Positions 25,401 to 31,462 of a DNA stretch of 64,000 nucleotides are shown in pieces. Source of the DNA: a virus; the IMG/VR virus record IMGVR_UViG_3300037807_000878, positions 92,429 to 156,428 of that record, one strand, 5' to 3'. The notes under the pieces are model-generated. The model was not told where the DNA came from. It ran no database searches and was given only the letters and a program-made list of their open reading frames with translations. Within the stretch, counting starts at the first letter, position 1, and the number at the start of each line of letters is the position of its first letter. A program made the translations under genes and the position numbers.

Positions 25401-26838
25401 CGAGCATGGGGATCATATTAGATACTTTACTAAATAGGCTCTCTGGTTTCATAAAATATTTAGCAGTGGACGCTTTTATCTGCTGAGCAATCCCGTTCTT
25501 GAATCCGCTAATACTTCCTTTATTTGCAGGATCACCTATACCAATTACTGTATTGGCAAAAGCATAAGAGGAGATGGTCGTAGCTTTGTTCGCTCTATCA
25601 ACTACTTTTATATGAGGAACACCACCTTTTATGGCCGAGCCTACTGTCCTATGAAGCACCACACCGATTTTATCGGCTGATTCAGGGGAGGCTAGTGGAT
25701 CAGCGATGCCATGTAGCGTTGGTTGTAATGTGCGCATATCATCACTTACAGCTCGCGCTTGACTAATCCCGCCTGGTCCGAATACGGTTAATGCGTCTTC
25801 GCCTGAAATCCAGTCAAGCGGGTTAGTTTGGTCTGTGTACTCTTTTAGAGAGCTACTAGAAAAAAGATCATAAATAGGCTTTTCAAATTTACTAGCTGAA
25901 AGAATGCTTTTTAAATCTTTTTTACCCCCTCTTCTTCGTACTCTAGTAACAAACTTAGAAGTAGCTGCAGTGATAGATTCTACTATATTATCTTCTGGTG
26001 TTAGATATTCTCTAAAGTAAGAAGCATTAACATCGTCTGGTTTTTGAATACCCGCTGCAGTTTTTCTTAGCTTAGCAGTTAAAGCCAACCAGAAAGAAGG
26101 TGAAACTTTATCATATCCTTTGCCTAACGTAATTTCATTAGAGCCTCCCTCAAAAGAGATACCTGTGAATTTCTCACGTATATCTTCCGAGGCTTCAACG
26201 AAGGATGAATAGGTTTTTCCTGTTAATCGTTTAGCTATTTTTTTAAGCTCACTATTTAAATTATCTGTATAGTTAACTCTAAAAAGCTTATCTCCCATCG
26301 CCGTTTTAAGTTGGCTATCAGAGACATTAAAGGCTTTTATTAGCGCAAATAAACTAAACTTAGAATCTTTTATTTTAAATAGGAATTTACCTGTCTCTGG
26401 TACTAACTCAACAGCTACTCTCTGATCAAACTGTGAATTACCCGCTGCCATATTGAAGGAAGCGCCGTAAGCGCCTGCTTGATTTTGGGAGACGTAAACA
26501 CCTGGCTTTCTACGATATTGATTTTTTATGACAATCTCATTTCCATTCCATATATAAGTCCCGCGATTTGTTTTTATGGGTAATTTAAAAAGCCGTTTAG
26601 TAACCTTCTCTTCTTTATTATTAATAGTATCTTTTAATATAAAACGACCTTTTATAGCGCTCCCATGGGTTTGTCCTGCTAGACGCGCTTTTAGTTCAGC
26701 TTTAAGGGACCTGTCTGGATCATCAATAATTATATTGGTTAGTGTTAGTGTTCTTCCTGTGCCTACTGGAATACCTTTTATTGAAGAGGTTAAGGCCTTT
26801 TCAATTGATGTTTTAAACGTATTAATTCTATCAGTCAT
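19456..26838 (-). CDS. Fused beta-beta' RNA polymerase with intein
   Basis: A single 2460-residue frame encodes both large subunits of a multisubunit RNA polymerase. Beta landmarks: DQTNPL...FGPGGISQ near 335, YNFEDGFVVSE near 617 and GDKMATRYGGKG near 760, with the NPxGIPSRMN switch region after it. The beta' half begins around 1130-1160 (LPPKFRQM) and has VNRHPSLHKFNF, NADFDGD at 1367-1373 (three catalytic Asp), a trigger-loop region near 2065-2120, the zinc motif CEAVQGICVKCHG and MRVFHSGKG. An intein interrupts residues 1374-1830; the spliced chain would be about 2003 residues. Fused rpoBC is known in Helicobacter and Wolbachia. No alpha, omega or sigma gene was found here. It likely transcribes a class of phage genes. 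Confidence 0.95.
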   Translation of the reverse strand: MTDRINTFKTSIEKALTSSIKGIPVGTGRTLTLTNIIIDDPDRSLKAELKARLAGQTHGSAIKGRFILKDTINNKEEKVTKRLFKLPIKTNRGTYIWNGNEIVIKNQYRRKPGVYVSQNQAGAYGASFNMAAGNSQFDQRVAVELVPETGKFLFKIKDSKFSLFALIKAFNVSDSQLKTAMGDKLFRVNYTDNLNSELKKIAKRLTGKTYSSFVEASEDIREKFTGISFEGGSNEITLGKGYDKVSPSFWLALTAKLRKTAAGIQKPDDVNASYFREYLTPEDNIVESITAATSKFVTRVRRRGGKKDLKSILSASKFEKPIYDLFSSSSLKEYTDQTNPLDWISGEDALTVFGPGGISQARAVSDDMRTLQPTLHGIADPLASPESADKIGVVLHRTVGSAIKGGVPHIKVVDRANKATTISSYAFANTVIGIGDPANKGSISGFKNGIAQQIKASTAKYFMKPESLFSKVSNMIPMLGSTYGVRANVGNKQYTQSLPLKYREAPLVTTQYEQTHSNKGSRDFPSVDMQGNIIAIESGTIQAVRQDKIVLKSLNGTLLDHEYPSDFPLNTESFMDTNVIVKAGDSVKKGQRLADSVFSKDGKLALGTNLKTGFLAYKGYNFEDGFVVSEGAAKKLTSLHLLEFEVEKGKDVVIGKGSYVSLFPGSASITNLANYDDNGLIKEGTIVEYGIPLILAYEKRELTPAQAAISTLNKKISQLLAPRDISPIYNKNVPGVVTRVYQDNKHNKVFVKTEEPAVEGDKMATRYGGKGIITKIVADAQMPVGADGSPLEVLFNPHGIPSRMNPSQMIESSLGKIAKKEGKIYALKQFDERGHVNIAKQEQARSGIHDEETVTDPETGKTMTNVHVGQLYFNKLKHSVRKKIKAGETGYYDVQYEQPKKTETNGTRAIDGLSFYSLLAGGARKNLAEMANIKGTKNDEFWRAMHSGMPLPNPKVPAMQDNFLSSLQALGLNTFKTKDSLALTPSTTEDILKQSNGEIREAKFMRSRDMKPEVGGFYDPALTGGDAGTKWTHISLAEPIPNPIFERAITKTLGITTKVFNAILKGKTKVSEDGTISKDGVLFGGKAIATMLDAINIDKQLKELRAQGKQQGLDKEWGDLNNTNTKIRFLSNIKVLGKKPSELYVLNAFPILPPKFRQMTILPTGTVQNPPINELYQSLKLESDGLKNLKALDFYDDETVGTRIEQLYKHAGAVFGTTDPVSFQLKQRASEKGILRQLAPKSGGKLGVIQQKMMRKKQDISGGSTITVDPNLPLDHVGVPEDMAFKIMKPFITRKMVQNGYTPIKALEAIKDRTPVARHQLDEVMKERPVMVNRHPSLHKFNFMSQWGRVVPGQAIMLNPLVIHGFNADFDGDSMIGDIWLSAPGEYNIDNGDSIVKTKLCITTNIADIPHGDLIERKANKEIYSVPKGMTVPAIAPDGTIELKEVTKFHKHKGCEEWEVKLTGDITLNVSDNHSLVCFNPELNIVEKTKPADASFLCVPRLFDIEYANPNKFEGVSNSRSEQERLHLISSLGFFTGSTRNNKKRVGGYTFSNSTFLEGRARLVNEYKEAHFDTQGRFISPFILNWIDSNVYLNDELRLPSFLIGVSKKEREAFVSGLIEASIMLNKDSFAIRETKNKAFLDDIAKLVQSVGVDGTFTSKKIKNCSIYSLEFKQLDVKNFYLKNAHYFSALSRAFLDDSKLLSISLKAHDFIPVPTFVSMLILETTRFRIDSKMKANKLRYAYSLKSYSDWIELGYEPWTRAAFNFFLSHMTDEELEVLPREYMKLVQNKAVRWGLITSSRKTGRTIDMYDITVKDYKNFATDYGYFVWDTMNMHVPVTEGARLEAARKLMPSNSLFGPDRNILPMPSNEAVLGLYILSKKGKSSQKTYTNLSAAEASFLKNEITLNDEVTIQGKKVSLGWAILYKNIPAKYHSIIKGKSLDKGVIQDLIKAIYKESASKAADLLNTLKDLGNKYVYLAGFSISLNDITTPKALDKQVASLVDVYGKDNKYADNLDKGMAKTQKTFKSFFDKNRLYDMKRSGAKGKWSNLTQMLYTPGFMEGVAGQGLQDNSLSTGYAQGMNASDYINTQFAARSGMISKVRGVAKGGELSKDEVHAGMELVITEKDCLTTKGISLSRTDPFIIGRFLVDGSSPIDEVYLKTHKKKMFLVRSPLTCEAVQGICVKCHGLNDQFRLPTIGDHVGAEAAQVTSESITQGLMRVFHSGKGSEEGGPKTLARDANNLFGKIPNSFFNEAPVAESTGFVTKVEKALGGGWDIHVDDRKYHATDIVNPLVKKDQRVERGQALTTGLRHPRKVLEVEGLLGARKYLTNSMRNLYSSNGISLNPIHFEVLSRSLTEHARVIDPGTSLKYEPGDMEKIAVLDKLNKNGALIKYAARLEGANRVPLLRNDFLAQSARREARTAIPEAAIKGSVAKIRSINPINSWLLGDFKDKPGTKGEF
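21349..22719 (-). mobile_element. Intein in beta' NADFDGD site
   Basis: A 457-residue in-frame insertion splits NADFDGD from TMNMHVPVTEG, which join to the canonical beta' catalytic loop. It starts with Ser (SMIGDIWLS, matching intein block A). Block B is VSDNHSLVCFN near 1470. FFTGS and FVSGLIEASIML near 1535 and 1618 resemble degenerate LAGLIDADG helices. Block F is MYDITVKDYKNFATDYGYFV, and the end is Trp-Asp before +1 Thr instead of the usual His-Asn. Splicing of an essential enzyme implies activity despite the altered terminal residues, by inference. Confidence 0.88.
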
Positions 26839-26892
26839 AAATAAAACCTAGTAAAGGTATTCTAGCAAAAAGTAGTAAAAAGACTAAATCAT

Positions 26893-27138
26893 CTAAATAA
26901 CGCCGAAAGAGCAGGTATAAAAAACTCGTACTACTTTAGATATGGTTTCCATATCACTAAATTTACCATAGTGTAAAAATAAACATAGTTTGCAATAGTA
27001 AGGACTATTGAAACTATTAAAGGTTCGCTTCTCTAAAAAATAGAAGGTGTTACACTTTCCGGTAATGTAAAGGTACTTTGAGCAGACCCAAAAAGGCAAA
27101 AACTCAATAAGCCTAATAAGTAGAGAAGAATAATTCAT
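26893..27138 (-). CDS. Possible Cys-rich small protein
   Basis: An 81-residue frame with Cys and Tyr content suggesting a zinc fold (FWVCSKYLYITGKC, then YYCKLC). It is the only long frame between the polymerase start and the hairpin region. No Shine-Dalgarno; a short AAAAGG/CCTTTT hairpin lies just upstream. Reality is uncertain. Confidence 0.4.
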   Translation of the reverse strand: MNYSSLLIRLIEFLPFWVCSKYLYITGKCNTFYFLEKRTFNSFNSPYYCKLCLFLHYGKFSDMETISKVVRVFYTCSFGVI

Positions 27139-27195
27139 AAAACAGAAAAGGTTTCCTTTTCATAAGATAAGCCAGCTTGGATGTAATCAAACACA

Positions 27196-27276
27196 TCAGC
27201 AGCCTTGCTCGCCGGCAGCCTCATGTAAGCTAGCGGCGCCAACTTACAGTAGGCTGCCGGCGAGCAAGGCTGCTGA
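27196..27276. repeat. Long GC-rich perfect hairpin
   Basis: A 26-bp perfect inverted repeat (arms 27196-27221 and 27251-27276, core GCTCGCCGGC) encloses a 29-base loop that itself forms TGTAAG/CTTACA. The arms are strongly GC-rich in an AT-rich genome. No T run follows on either strand, so it is not an ordinary terminator. It could be a structured RNA, replication origin, recombination or packaging site. Confidence 0.9.
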
Positions 27277-27309
27277 AGAGGTAAAGTGAATTAAAAAAAT
27301 GTTAACTTA

Positions 27310-27326
27310 GTTAAGGGTTCCTTAAC
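27310..27326. repeat. Short hairpin in the non-coding region
   Basis: GTTAAGG and CCTTAAC, seven pairs around a three-base loop, between the two larger GC-rich hairpins. Confidence 0.7.
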
Positions 27327-27378
27327 AATGTACTGTAATAGCAGTAGAAAAAAATAAACACTCTTACAGGCGTCACAG

Positions 27379-27424
27379 CGATCCGAAATTCCCAGGTAAT
27401 TCTTACCCTGGAGATTTCGGATCG
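27379..27424. repeat. 46-nt hairpin with two stem segments
   Basis: CGATCCGAAAT (27379-27389) pairs with ATTTCGGATCG (27414-27424), and inside it CCAGG pairs with CCTGG. It overlaps the stop of the possible gene 27403-27624, so on the minus strand it could form at the 3' end of that message. Confidence 0.85.
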
Positions 27425-27624
27425 AGTTTCGCCGGCAGAGGTTTAATAAAGACATTTACTTCATAAAACAGAGGTGGTTTCCACCTCAACGTGACCAGTA
27501 AGGACACGTGCTCAAACGAAAGCCGGGAATAGGCGGAGCCCGTGTAACTATGCGCTACGCTTATGTCACAGGGCCACCGCCTCCCGTTCTTAGATAAAGT
27601 GAAGTTTACTTTCCATATATCCAT
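27403..27624 (-). CDS. Possible small protein in hairpin-rich DNA
   Basis: A 73-residue frame whose ATG overlaps the end of the upstream metallopeptidase gene by 19 bases, a common phage coupling. The codons are unusually GC-rich (AGG CGG TGG CCC) compared with neighbours. The same DNA forms hairpins at 27471-27487, 27490-27508 and 27524-27586, so it may be RNA rather than protein. No motif recognised. Confidence 0.4.
   Translation of the reverse strand: MDIWKVNFTLSKNGRRWPCDISVAHSYTGSAYSRLSFEHVSLLVTLRWKPPLFYEVNVFIKPLPAKLDPKSPG
27471..27586. other. Cluster of three hairpins, possible structured RNA
   Basis: GAGGTGG/CCACCTC at 27471-27487 has seven pairs and a three-base loop. CGTG-CC/GG-CACG spans 27490-27508. 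A long composite stem at 27524-27586 pairs CGGGA/TCCCG, GGCGG/CCGCC, GCCC/GGGC and TGT/ACA in order. Consecutive stems of this kind resemble a folded RNA. They overlap the possible frame above, and which reading is right is open. Confidence 0.5.
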
Positions 27625-27914
27625 TCAATAAATTTACTGTTCTCTTTTAAGAGGGCAAAAAAACATTGGGATAGGGCATACACTGCACGATGAGATAGGT
27701 TTAGATCTAAAAAATCATCGATGCAGTGGATTGCTTCATGTAATATAACTATTTTTTTGTGATCATCCGCAAGGGAGGATTCGACTCTTATCTCTAGTTT
27801 TTTAGAATCATACTCCCCCCATGTATTAGGTTCTAAATTATTCTTTTCTTTCGTAGAGCAGACAACGATAGGGATATCTACGCCTAAAATTCGTATGCTC
27901 TTTATTTTTTTCAT
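27606..27914 (-). CDS. Small zinc metallopeptidase-like protein
   Basis: A 102-residue protein with the HExxH zinc site (VILHEAIHCIDDF), preceded by a beta-rich half and followed by a helix. It resembles the 106-residue protein at 60307 in length, layout and the ILHE-x-IH core, so the two are paralogues. Such minimal gluzincin-like domains occur in phages; substrates are unknown. It overlaps the phosphoesterase gene by four bases. Confidence 0.8.
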   Translation of the reverse strand: MKKIKSIRILGVDIPIVVCSTKEKNNLEPNTWGEYDSKKLEIRVESSLADDHKKIVILHEAIHCIDDFLDLNLSHRAVYALSQCFFALLKENSKFIEWIYGK

Positions 27915-28648
27915 ATCGTGCCGTAAATCTTATTCCCCTCAATACGGAACGGATAGGGGGTATTAATATGACTCCCTGTATTCATTAATAATAAGGTGCC
28001 ACCATGCTGCCAGTTACATGTACCTCCTTTATCATATTCTGGATCTAATTCGCAGAGGCAGGGATTCTCAACGCCTACCATTGTTTGCCCTGTACCATAT
28101 CGTTTATAAATAACAGCGGATCTATGTATGTGTCCTATTATGCAGGACTTCATAAAGTGATTCATCCAAGCCGTGGCTGTATATCCAGCGTTTCTAGAAC
28201 AGCGTCCATCCCCATGGTAAAAAATCATACCATTTAAACAAAACTTATCTTTCTCCCACTTTATCCCCATCTTCTTAAGCTCTAAAACTTTAGGAAGGCG
28301 CAAAATGCCTAACTCCCCAAACTCAGGGGCTCGATCCGTTACATACCTGTCCCAGCGATCTTCATGATTTCCTTTTGTATAGATGATATCTGTTTTTGGG
28401 AACCTATCTCTTACGTCAGCAAGGAAATCTTTTGTCTGCTCTAACTCATCATTTAAACTAGCTCGGCGGTGTAGCGATTTACCATAGCGACTTACTGCAA
28501 GAAAATCTGCTATATCTCCTAACAAGACTAGTTTATCCAGATTAGAATTTTCTAAATACTCTAAAGCCATCTTGGTTGCTTTTTTATCTTGGAAGGGGAC
28601 ATGGATATCGCTAAGGACACCGACTCTTAATTCTGGTTTTTTTGACAT
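27911..28648 (-). CDS. Metallophosphoesterase
   Basis: A 245-residue calcineurin-like phosphoesterase. Motifs: LSDIHVPF (13-20), LLGDIADF near 42, TKGNHEDRW near 90, YHGDGR near 150 and GHIHRS near 176. It is more like phage and YfcE-type DNA-associated phosphoesterases than the 6574 protein. It is divergent from the gene at 28694 across 45 bases. Confidence 0.93.
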   Translation of the reverse strand: MSKKPELRVGVLSDIHVPFQDKKATKMALEYLENSNLDKLVLLGDIADFLAVSRYGKSLHRRASLNDELEQTKDFLADVRDRFPKTDIIYTKGNHEDRWDRYVTDRAPEFGELGILRLPKVLELKKMGIKWEKDKFCLNGMIFYHGDGRCSRNAGYTATAWMNHFMKSCIIGHIHRSAVIYKRYGTGQTMVGVENPCLCELDPEYDKGGTCNWQHGGTLLLMNTGSHINTPYPFRIEGNKIYGTI

Positions 28649-28679
28649 ATAATTTAGTTATTAAAAATGTAACTCTTCA

Positions 28680-28688
28680 AGGTATAAT
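28680..28688 (+). promoter_or_regulatory. -10 (AGGTATAAT), leaderless arrangement
   Basis: AGGTATAAT ends five bases before the ATG at 28694; no Shine-Dalgarno. Confidence 0.6.
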
Positions 28689-28693
28689 ATTTT

Positions 28694-29053
28694 ATGACAC
28701 ATAAAATTGAAACACCGAAAGTGTATGAAGACCCCAATACCGACTTTCTAATGATTGGTTTTAAAATTATTAATAACCCAAATGAAGAGAAACGCATGGT
28801 CGGCTTAGGCTTACTACGTAACACAAAAGAAACTATGAATCCTCATTATATGAGCTTAGACTCGATTAAGCAAGCGCGTCGTTCTACGGTGCGCGCCGCA
28901 CTAGAATTGAATAGAGCACAGATGCAAATCATTGTGTATCGAGCACAGCAGATTTTAAAACTCTATAATGAGTATGAAATATGCTTATTAGACGAGGAAA
29001 TAGATCCAAATCTAATAGCCATATCCGAGAGCGGCGTAGCTGACTTTAACTAA
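28694..29053 (+). CDS. Hypothetical protein
   Basis: A 119-residue protein with a helical middle (residues 55-100, rich in Arg, Gln and Ala) and an acidic end. No family recognised. It forms a single-gene unit with its own leaderless promoter and a downstream terminator. Confidence 0.75.
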   Translation: MTHKIETPKVYEDPNTDFLMIGFKIINNPNEEKRMVGLGLLRNTKETMNPHYMSLDSIKQARRSTVRAALELNRAQMQIIVYRAQQILKLYNEYEICLLDEEIDPNLIAISESGVADFN

Positions 29054-29084
29054 AAAATGAAAGCATATTTTCGTTATGATATAT

Positions 29085-29124
29085 CCTAACCTATAATATA
29101 AATAGGTTAGGACTTTTTATTTTG
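29085..29124 (+). terminator. Rho-independent terminator
   Basis: CCTAACCTAT (29085-29094) pairs with ATAGGTTAGG (29102-29111), then a T-rich run. The next gene's TTG start falls in this run. Confidence 0.75.
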
Positions 29125-29511
29125 TTAAATTCAATTGTATCATTAATTCAGGAAACGGCACCAGATGTCCCCTTGTGGGTTTTTGGTTTAGAAGTGCTCG
29201 GTTCTGTGATAGTAACAGTCATGGGTTTATGGCAAGTGACGTCACGGACTGTAAACAAAGCTATTAGAGAATGTCAGCAGGCTAATAAAGCTACTATAGA
29301 CAAGTTAACAGAAATAATAGAAGAACTAAGCATTACAGCTAAACGACAAGAGAGGCTTCTTGAGCAAATTAAAGAAAGAGAAGATCGTGTTGAAGTAGGG
29401 GTAAACAGAATTGTAGGAAGTCGTCCGTGTGCTTTTAATGATATATCCGCAGCGAAAGCTTTAACGGATACAATAGCTGAGGATGTTGTATCCAAAATAG
29501 ACAAAAAATGA
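29122..29511 (+). CDS. Membrane protein with coiled coil, holin candidate
   Basis: A 129-residue protein starting with TTG at 29122. One membrane helix at about 17-36 (VPLWVFGLEVLGSVIVTVMG) is followed by a long coiled coil (about 45-95) with periodic Leu/Ile. Size and layout suit a class III holin or membrane-anchored virion factor. It overlaps the next, lipoprotein-like gene by four bases, supporting a lysis cassette. No endolysin is recognisable next to it. Confidence 0.6.
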   Translation: MLNSIVSLIQETAPDVPLWVFGLEVLGSVIVTVMGLWQVTSRTVNKAIRECQQANKATIDKLTEIIEELSITAKRQERLLEQIKEREDRVEVGVNRIVGSRPCAFNDISAAKALTDTIAEDVVSKIDKK

Positions 29512-29927
29512 AAAACTTCCTACTTATAACTATATTAGCGTTCACTTCATGTTCCACGCTGCTGAGAACTGGTGGAGCGCTCGTTGGAGGAGGTGCAGGC
29601 GCTCTTGCGGGTCCTCCTGGAATAGCTGTTGGGGTTGGGGCGGGGATAGCGGCGGTTGACCTCTATCTTCAGGAGGATGAGATACAAGAGAAGGAAGAGC
29701 AAATAAAAGCCTTGACTATGGGTGATATCCATTCGGTAGTGAATACTGCTGAGAAAGGGATCATAGGACAGATTTATGATTTAGGTATCTTGGTAATAAT
29801 AGGCATATCCCTATTCTTCTTGGGTTCTTTCCTATACACGCTTAAACGCCGAAATAAAGGCGAAGCCTTCTATTCAAGGATTAAAAAGTTAGAAGCTTAC
29901 ATAGATGGAAGCCTAAAAAAGCTTTAA
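29508..29927 (+). CDS. Predicted lipoprotein with membrane helix
   Basis: A 139-residue protein. The signal sequence ends in a lipobox-like FTSC at 12-15, followed by a glycine zipper (ALVGGGAGALAG...GVGAGIAA), an acidic linker and a second hydrophobic helix near 96-114. Lipoprotein plus membrane helix fits a spanin-like or other envelope protein. Translationally coupled to the preceding gene. Confidence 0.6.
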   Translation: MKNFLLITILAFTSCSTLLRTGGALVGGGAGALAGPPGIAVGVGAGIAAVDLYLQEDEIQEKEEQIKALTMGDIHSVVNTAEKGIIGQIYDLGILVIIGISLFFLGSFLYTLKRRNKGEAFYSRIKKLEAYIDGSLKKL

Positions 29928-29967
29928 TTCTTTTTTTGACTCTATAGGGAGCATGTATAATGTACCC

Positions 29968-30090
29968 ATGTCAACTTTCAAAAATACTGTAAAAGATCTA
30001 GGTGTTAAAAACGCCCCCTTCATTACTGGACTTGTTTTAGGATATGTCCTAGGTGTAGTTTTCGGACTCCCTTTCTTTGGCTCGTTATAA
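29968..30090 (+). CDS. 40-aa single-span membrane peptide
   Basis: ATG at 29968 followed by 40 codons: a basic N-terminus then a hydrophobic helix FITGLVLGYVLGVVFGLPFF. A GGGAG-like Shine-Dalgarno is weak (AGGGAGC at 29946-29952, rather far upstream). Location right after the possible lysis genes suggests a small holin or antiholin; inferred only. Confidence 0.45.
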   Translation: MSTFKNTVKDLGVKNAPFITGLVLGYVLGVVFGLPFFGSL

Positions 30091-30096
30091 AATGTT

Positions 30097-30210
30097 TTGA
30101 GTAAAATACTCTTAAAATTATATGATAAAATAGACGGCTGGGTCACTAATAATGGTGACCTGGCTTGTGTCCTTTTAATAACGTTATATATGGTAGTCCT
30201 GAATGCTTAA
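30097..30210 (+). CDS. Possible 37-aa membrane peptide, TTG start
   Basis: A TTG at 30097 opens 37 codons ending in a hydrophobic helix (LACVLLITLYMVVLNA). It lies six bases after the preceding micro-gene and has no clear Shine-Dalgarno. Weak but consistent with the neighbours. Confidence 0.35.
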   Translation: MSKILLKLYDKIDGWVTNNGDLACVLLITLYMVVLNA

Positions 30211-30213
30211 CTC

Positions 30214-30222
30214 TGTTATACT
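30214..30222 (+). promoter_or_regulatory. Extended -10 (TGTTATACT), leaderless arrangement
   Basis: TGTTATACT ends six bases before the ATG at 30229, identical to the box before 8683. Confidence 0.6.
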
Positions 30223-30228
30223 TAATGG

Positions 30229-30909
30229 ATGCATTCAAGCGCCTTCTTAACTGAATTAAATTTATCTGCGGATCCATGGTCACCCTCTAATGATAGTGTG
30301 ACTACTATGTATACTCTAATGGAGCTTAGCTCTCCTAAGTCTATTTTATTCTTAGGAGCGTCTAATGCTTCCATTATAGGATCAATGTATGCTTACCAGA
30401 ACTATGCCAAAGTTCATATTGTAGAAGAACATGAAGCTATTCTACAACATGTTCAAAAAAAAGCTGGAGTATACAAGGAGGGAGTCACCACTGAGATCGT
30501 CTCCACGATAGAAGAAAAGGTGCAGTTAGAGGCTAAGTTCAAACAACCCTTACATGCTGATCTTGATGTTGCTGAGGAATACCGCAATAAACATGACATG
30601 CTCTTATCTAAACCCTGGGAGGGGGAGCGTGTTACCTCGCGCTATAAAAAGGTAACAGGTAAGTATGATTTTGTCGTAGTTGATGGACCGCGTAAAAGTG
30701 GACTTGGTAGAGCCCTCCCTTTAATGGAAGACATCTTGGAGGAAAAATGCTTAATACTATGGATGAACGGGATGCACGATCTAGTTATAGAAGCTATAAA
30801 GTACTTTGATCATGACGCTAGGTACTATGATAATTCTCTATCTAGCTTCCATCTAGATACAAGAGATGGACTAGTGATTACACGAATTCTTGATGAGGAG
30901 ATTATTTAA
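30229..30909 (+). CDS. Rossmann-fold methyltransferase-like protein
   Basis: A 226-residue protein with a class I methyltransferase-like fold: SILFLGASNASIIG (38-51) in the place of the SAM glycine loop, VHIVEEHEAI as the acidic second strand and KYDFVVVDGPRKS near 148 as motif IV. The glycine motif is atypical. It is immediately followed by another methyltransferase gene and may act on small molecules or sugars. Confidence 0.6.
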   Translation: MHSSAFLTELNLSADPWSPSNDSVTTMYTLMELSSPKSILFLGASNASIIGSMYAYQNYAKVHIVEEHEAILQHVQKKAGVYKEGVTTEIVSTIEEKVQLEAKFKQPLHADLDVAEEYRNKHDMLLSKPWEGERVTSRYKKVTGKYDFVVVDGPRKSGLGRALPLMEDILEEKCLILWMNGMHDLVIEAIKYFDHDARYYDNSLSSFHLDTRDGLVITRILDEEII

Positions 30910-31462
30910 ATGAAATGGTACGAAGAAGAAGCAGACAAGTACGATAAAGTATGGGATAGAGGGTACGCTGGAACTCCTTCCAACTCTTTAGATGTATTTA
31001 ATCTAGATAGAAATTTAAAGGTATTAGATATAGGCTGTGGCTGCGGTGAGTTTTCACATCGGTTTACTGACTACACCGGTATTGATATTTCTAAAAGCGC
31101 TATAGAACTAGCTAAGAGAAGAAGGAAAGACGCGACCTTCCATATAGGAGGCTTTCATTCTTTAAATTTATTTAAAGACGATAAGTTTGAATTAGTGATA
31201 TCAGTAGATGTACTAGAGCATCTTCCTCCAGAAGTAGTAGAAGAATGTCTATTAAACACCTCTAAACTATCGTCTAAGCTATTCTCTTTTTAACATTAGT
31301 ACGAGACCTTCTGGTATATTAGATCTAGAAGGAGGAAACCTACACCTTACAGTATGGCAACCAAAGGAATGGAAAACCATCTTGTCTAAATACTTTCATA
31401 TAATCAAAGAAGTAATAGGTCATGACACGTACAAGGTACTACTTAGTAATATAGATAGATAG
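30910..31462 (+). CDS. SAM methyltransferase, frameshifted
   Basis: The first frame (30910-31293) gives 127 residues with SAM motif VLDIGCGCGEF (38-48), TGIDISKSAIE and ISVDVLEHLPP, then stops at TCT TTT TAA. Directly after, the +1 frame continues with NISTRPSGILDLEGG and HLTVWQPKEW...YFHII, which is the expected C-terminal part, to 31462. Dropping one T from the T5 run restores a ~183-residue enzyme. Either a one-base mutation or sequencing error, or a +1 recoding site. The tail overlaps the convergent gene by 24 bases. Confidence 0.7.

Noticed and set aside
26914-26921. GGTATAAA on the plus strand near 26916
   Set aside because: It matches the promoter core but lies inside a possible minus-strand gene and has no rightward gene within reach. 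Probably chance, unless it transcribes the hairpin region.
27196-27276. Reading the long hairpin as a transcription terminator
   Set aside because: No T run follows on either strand, and its length and GC content exceed the other terminators here.
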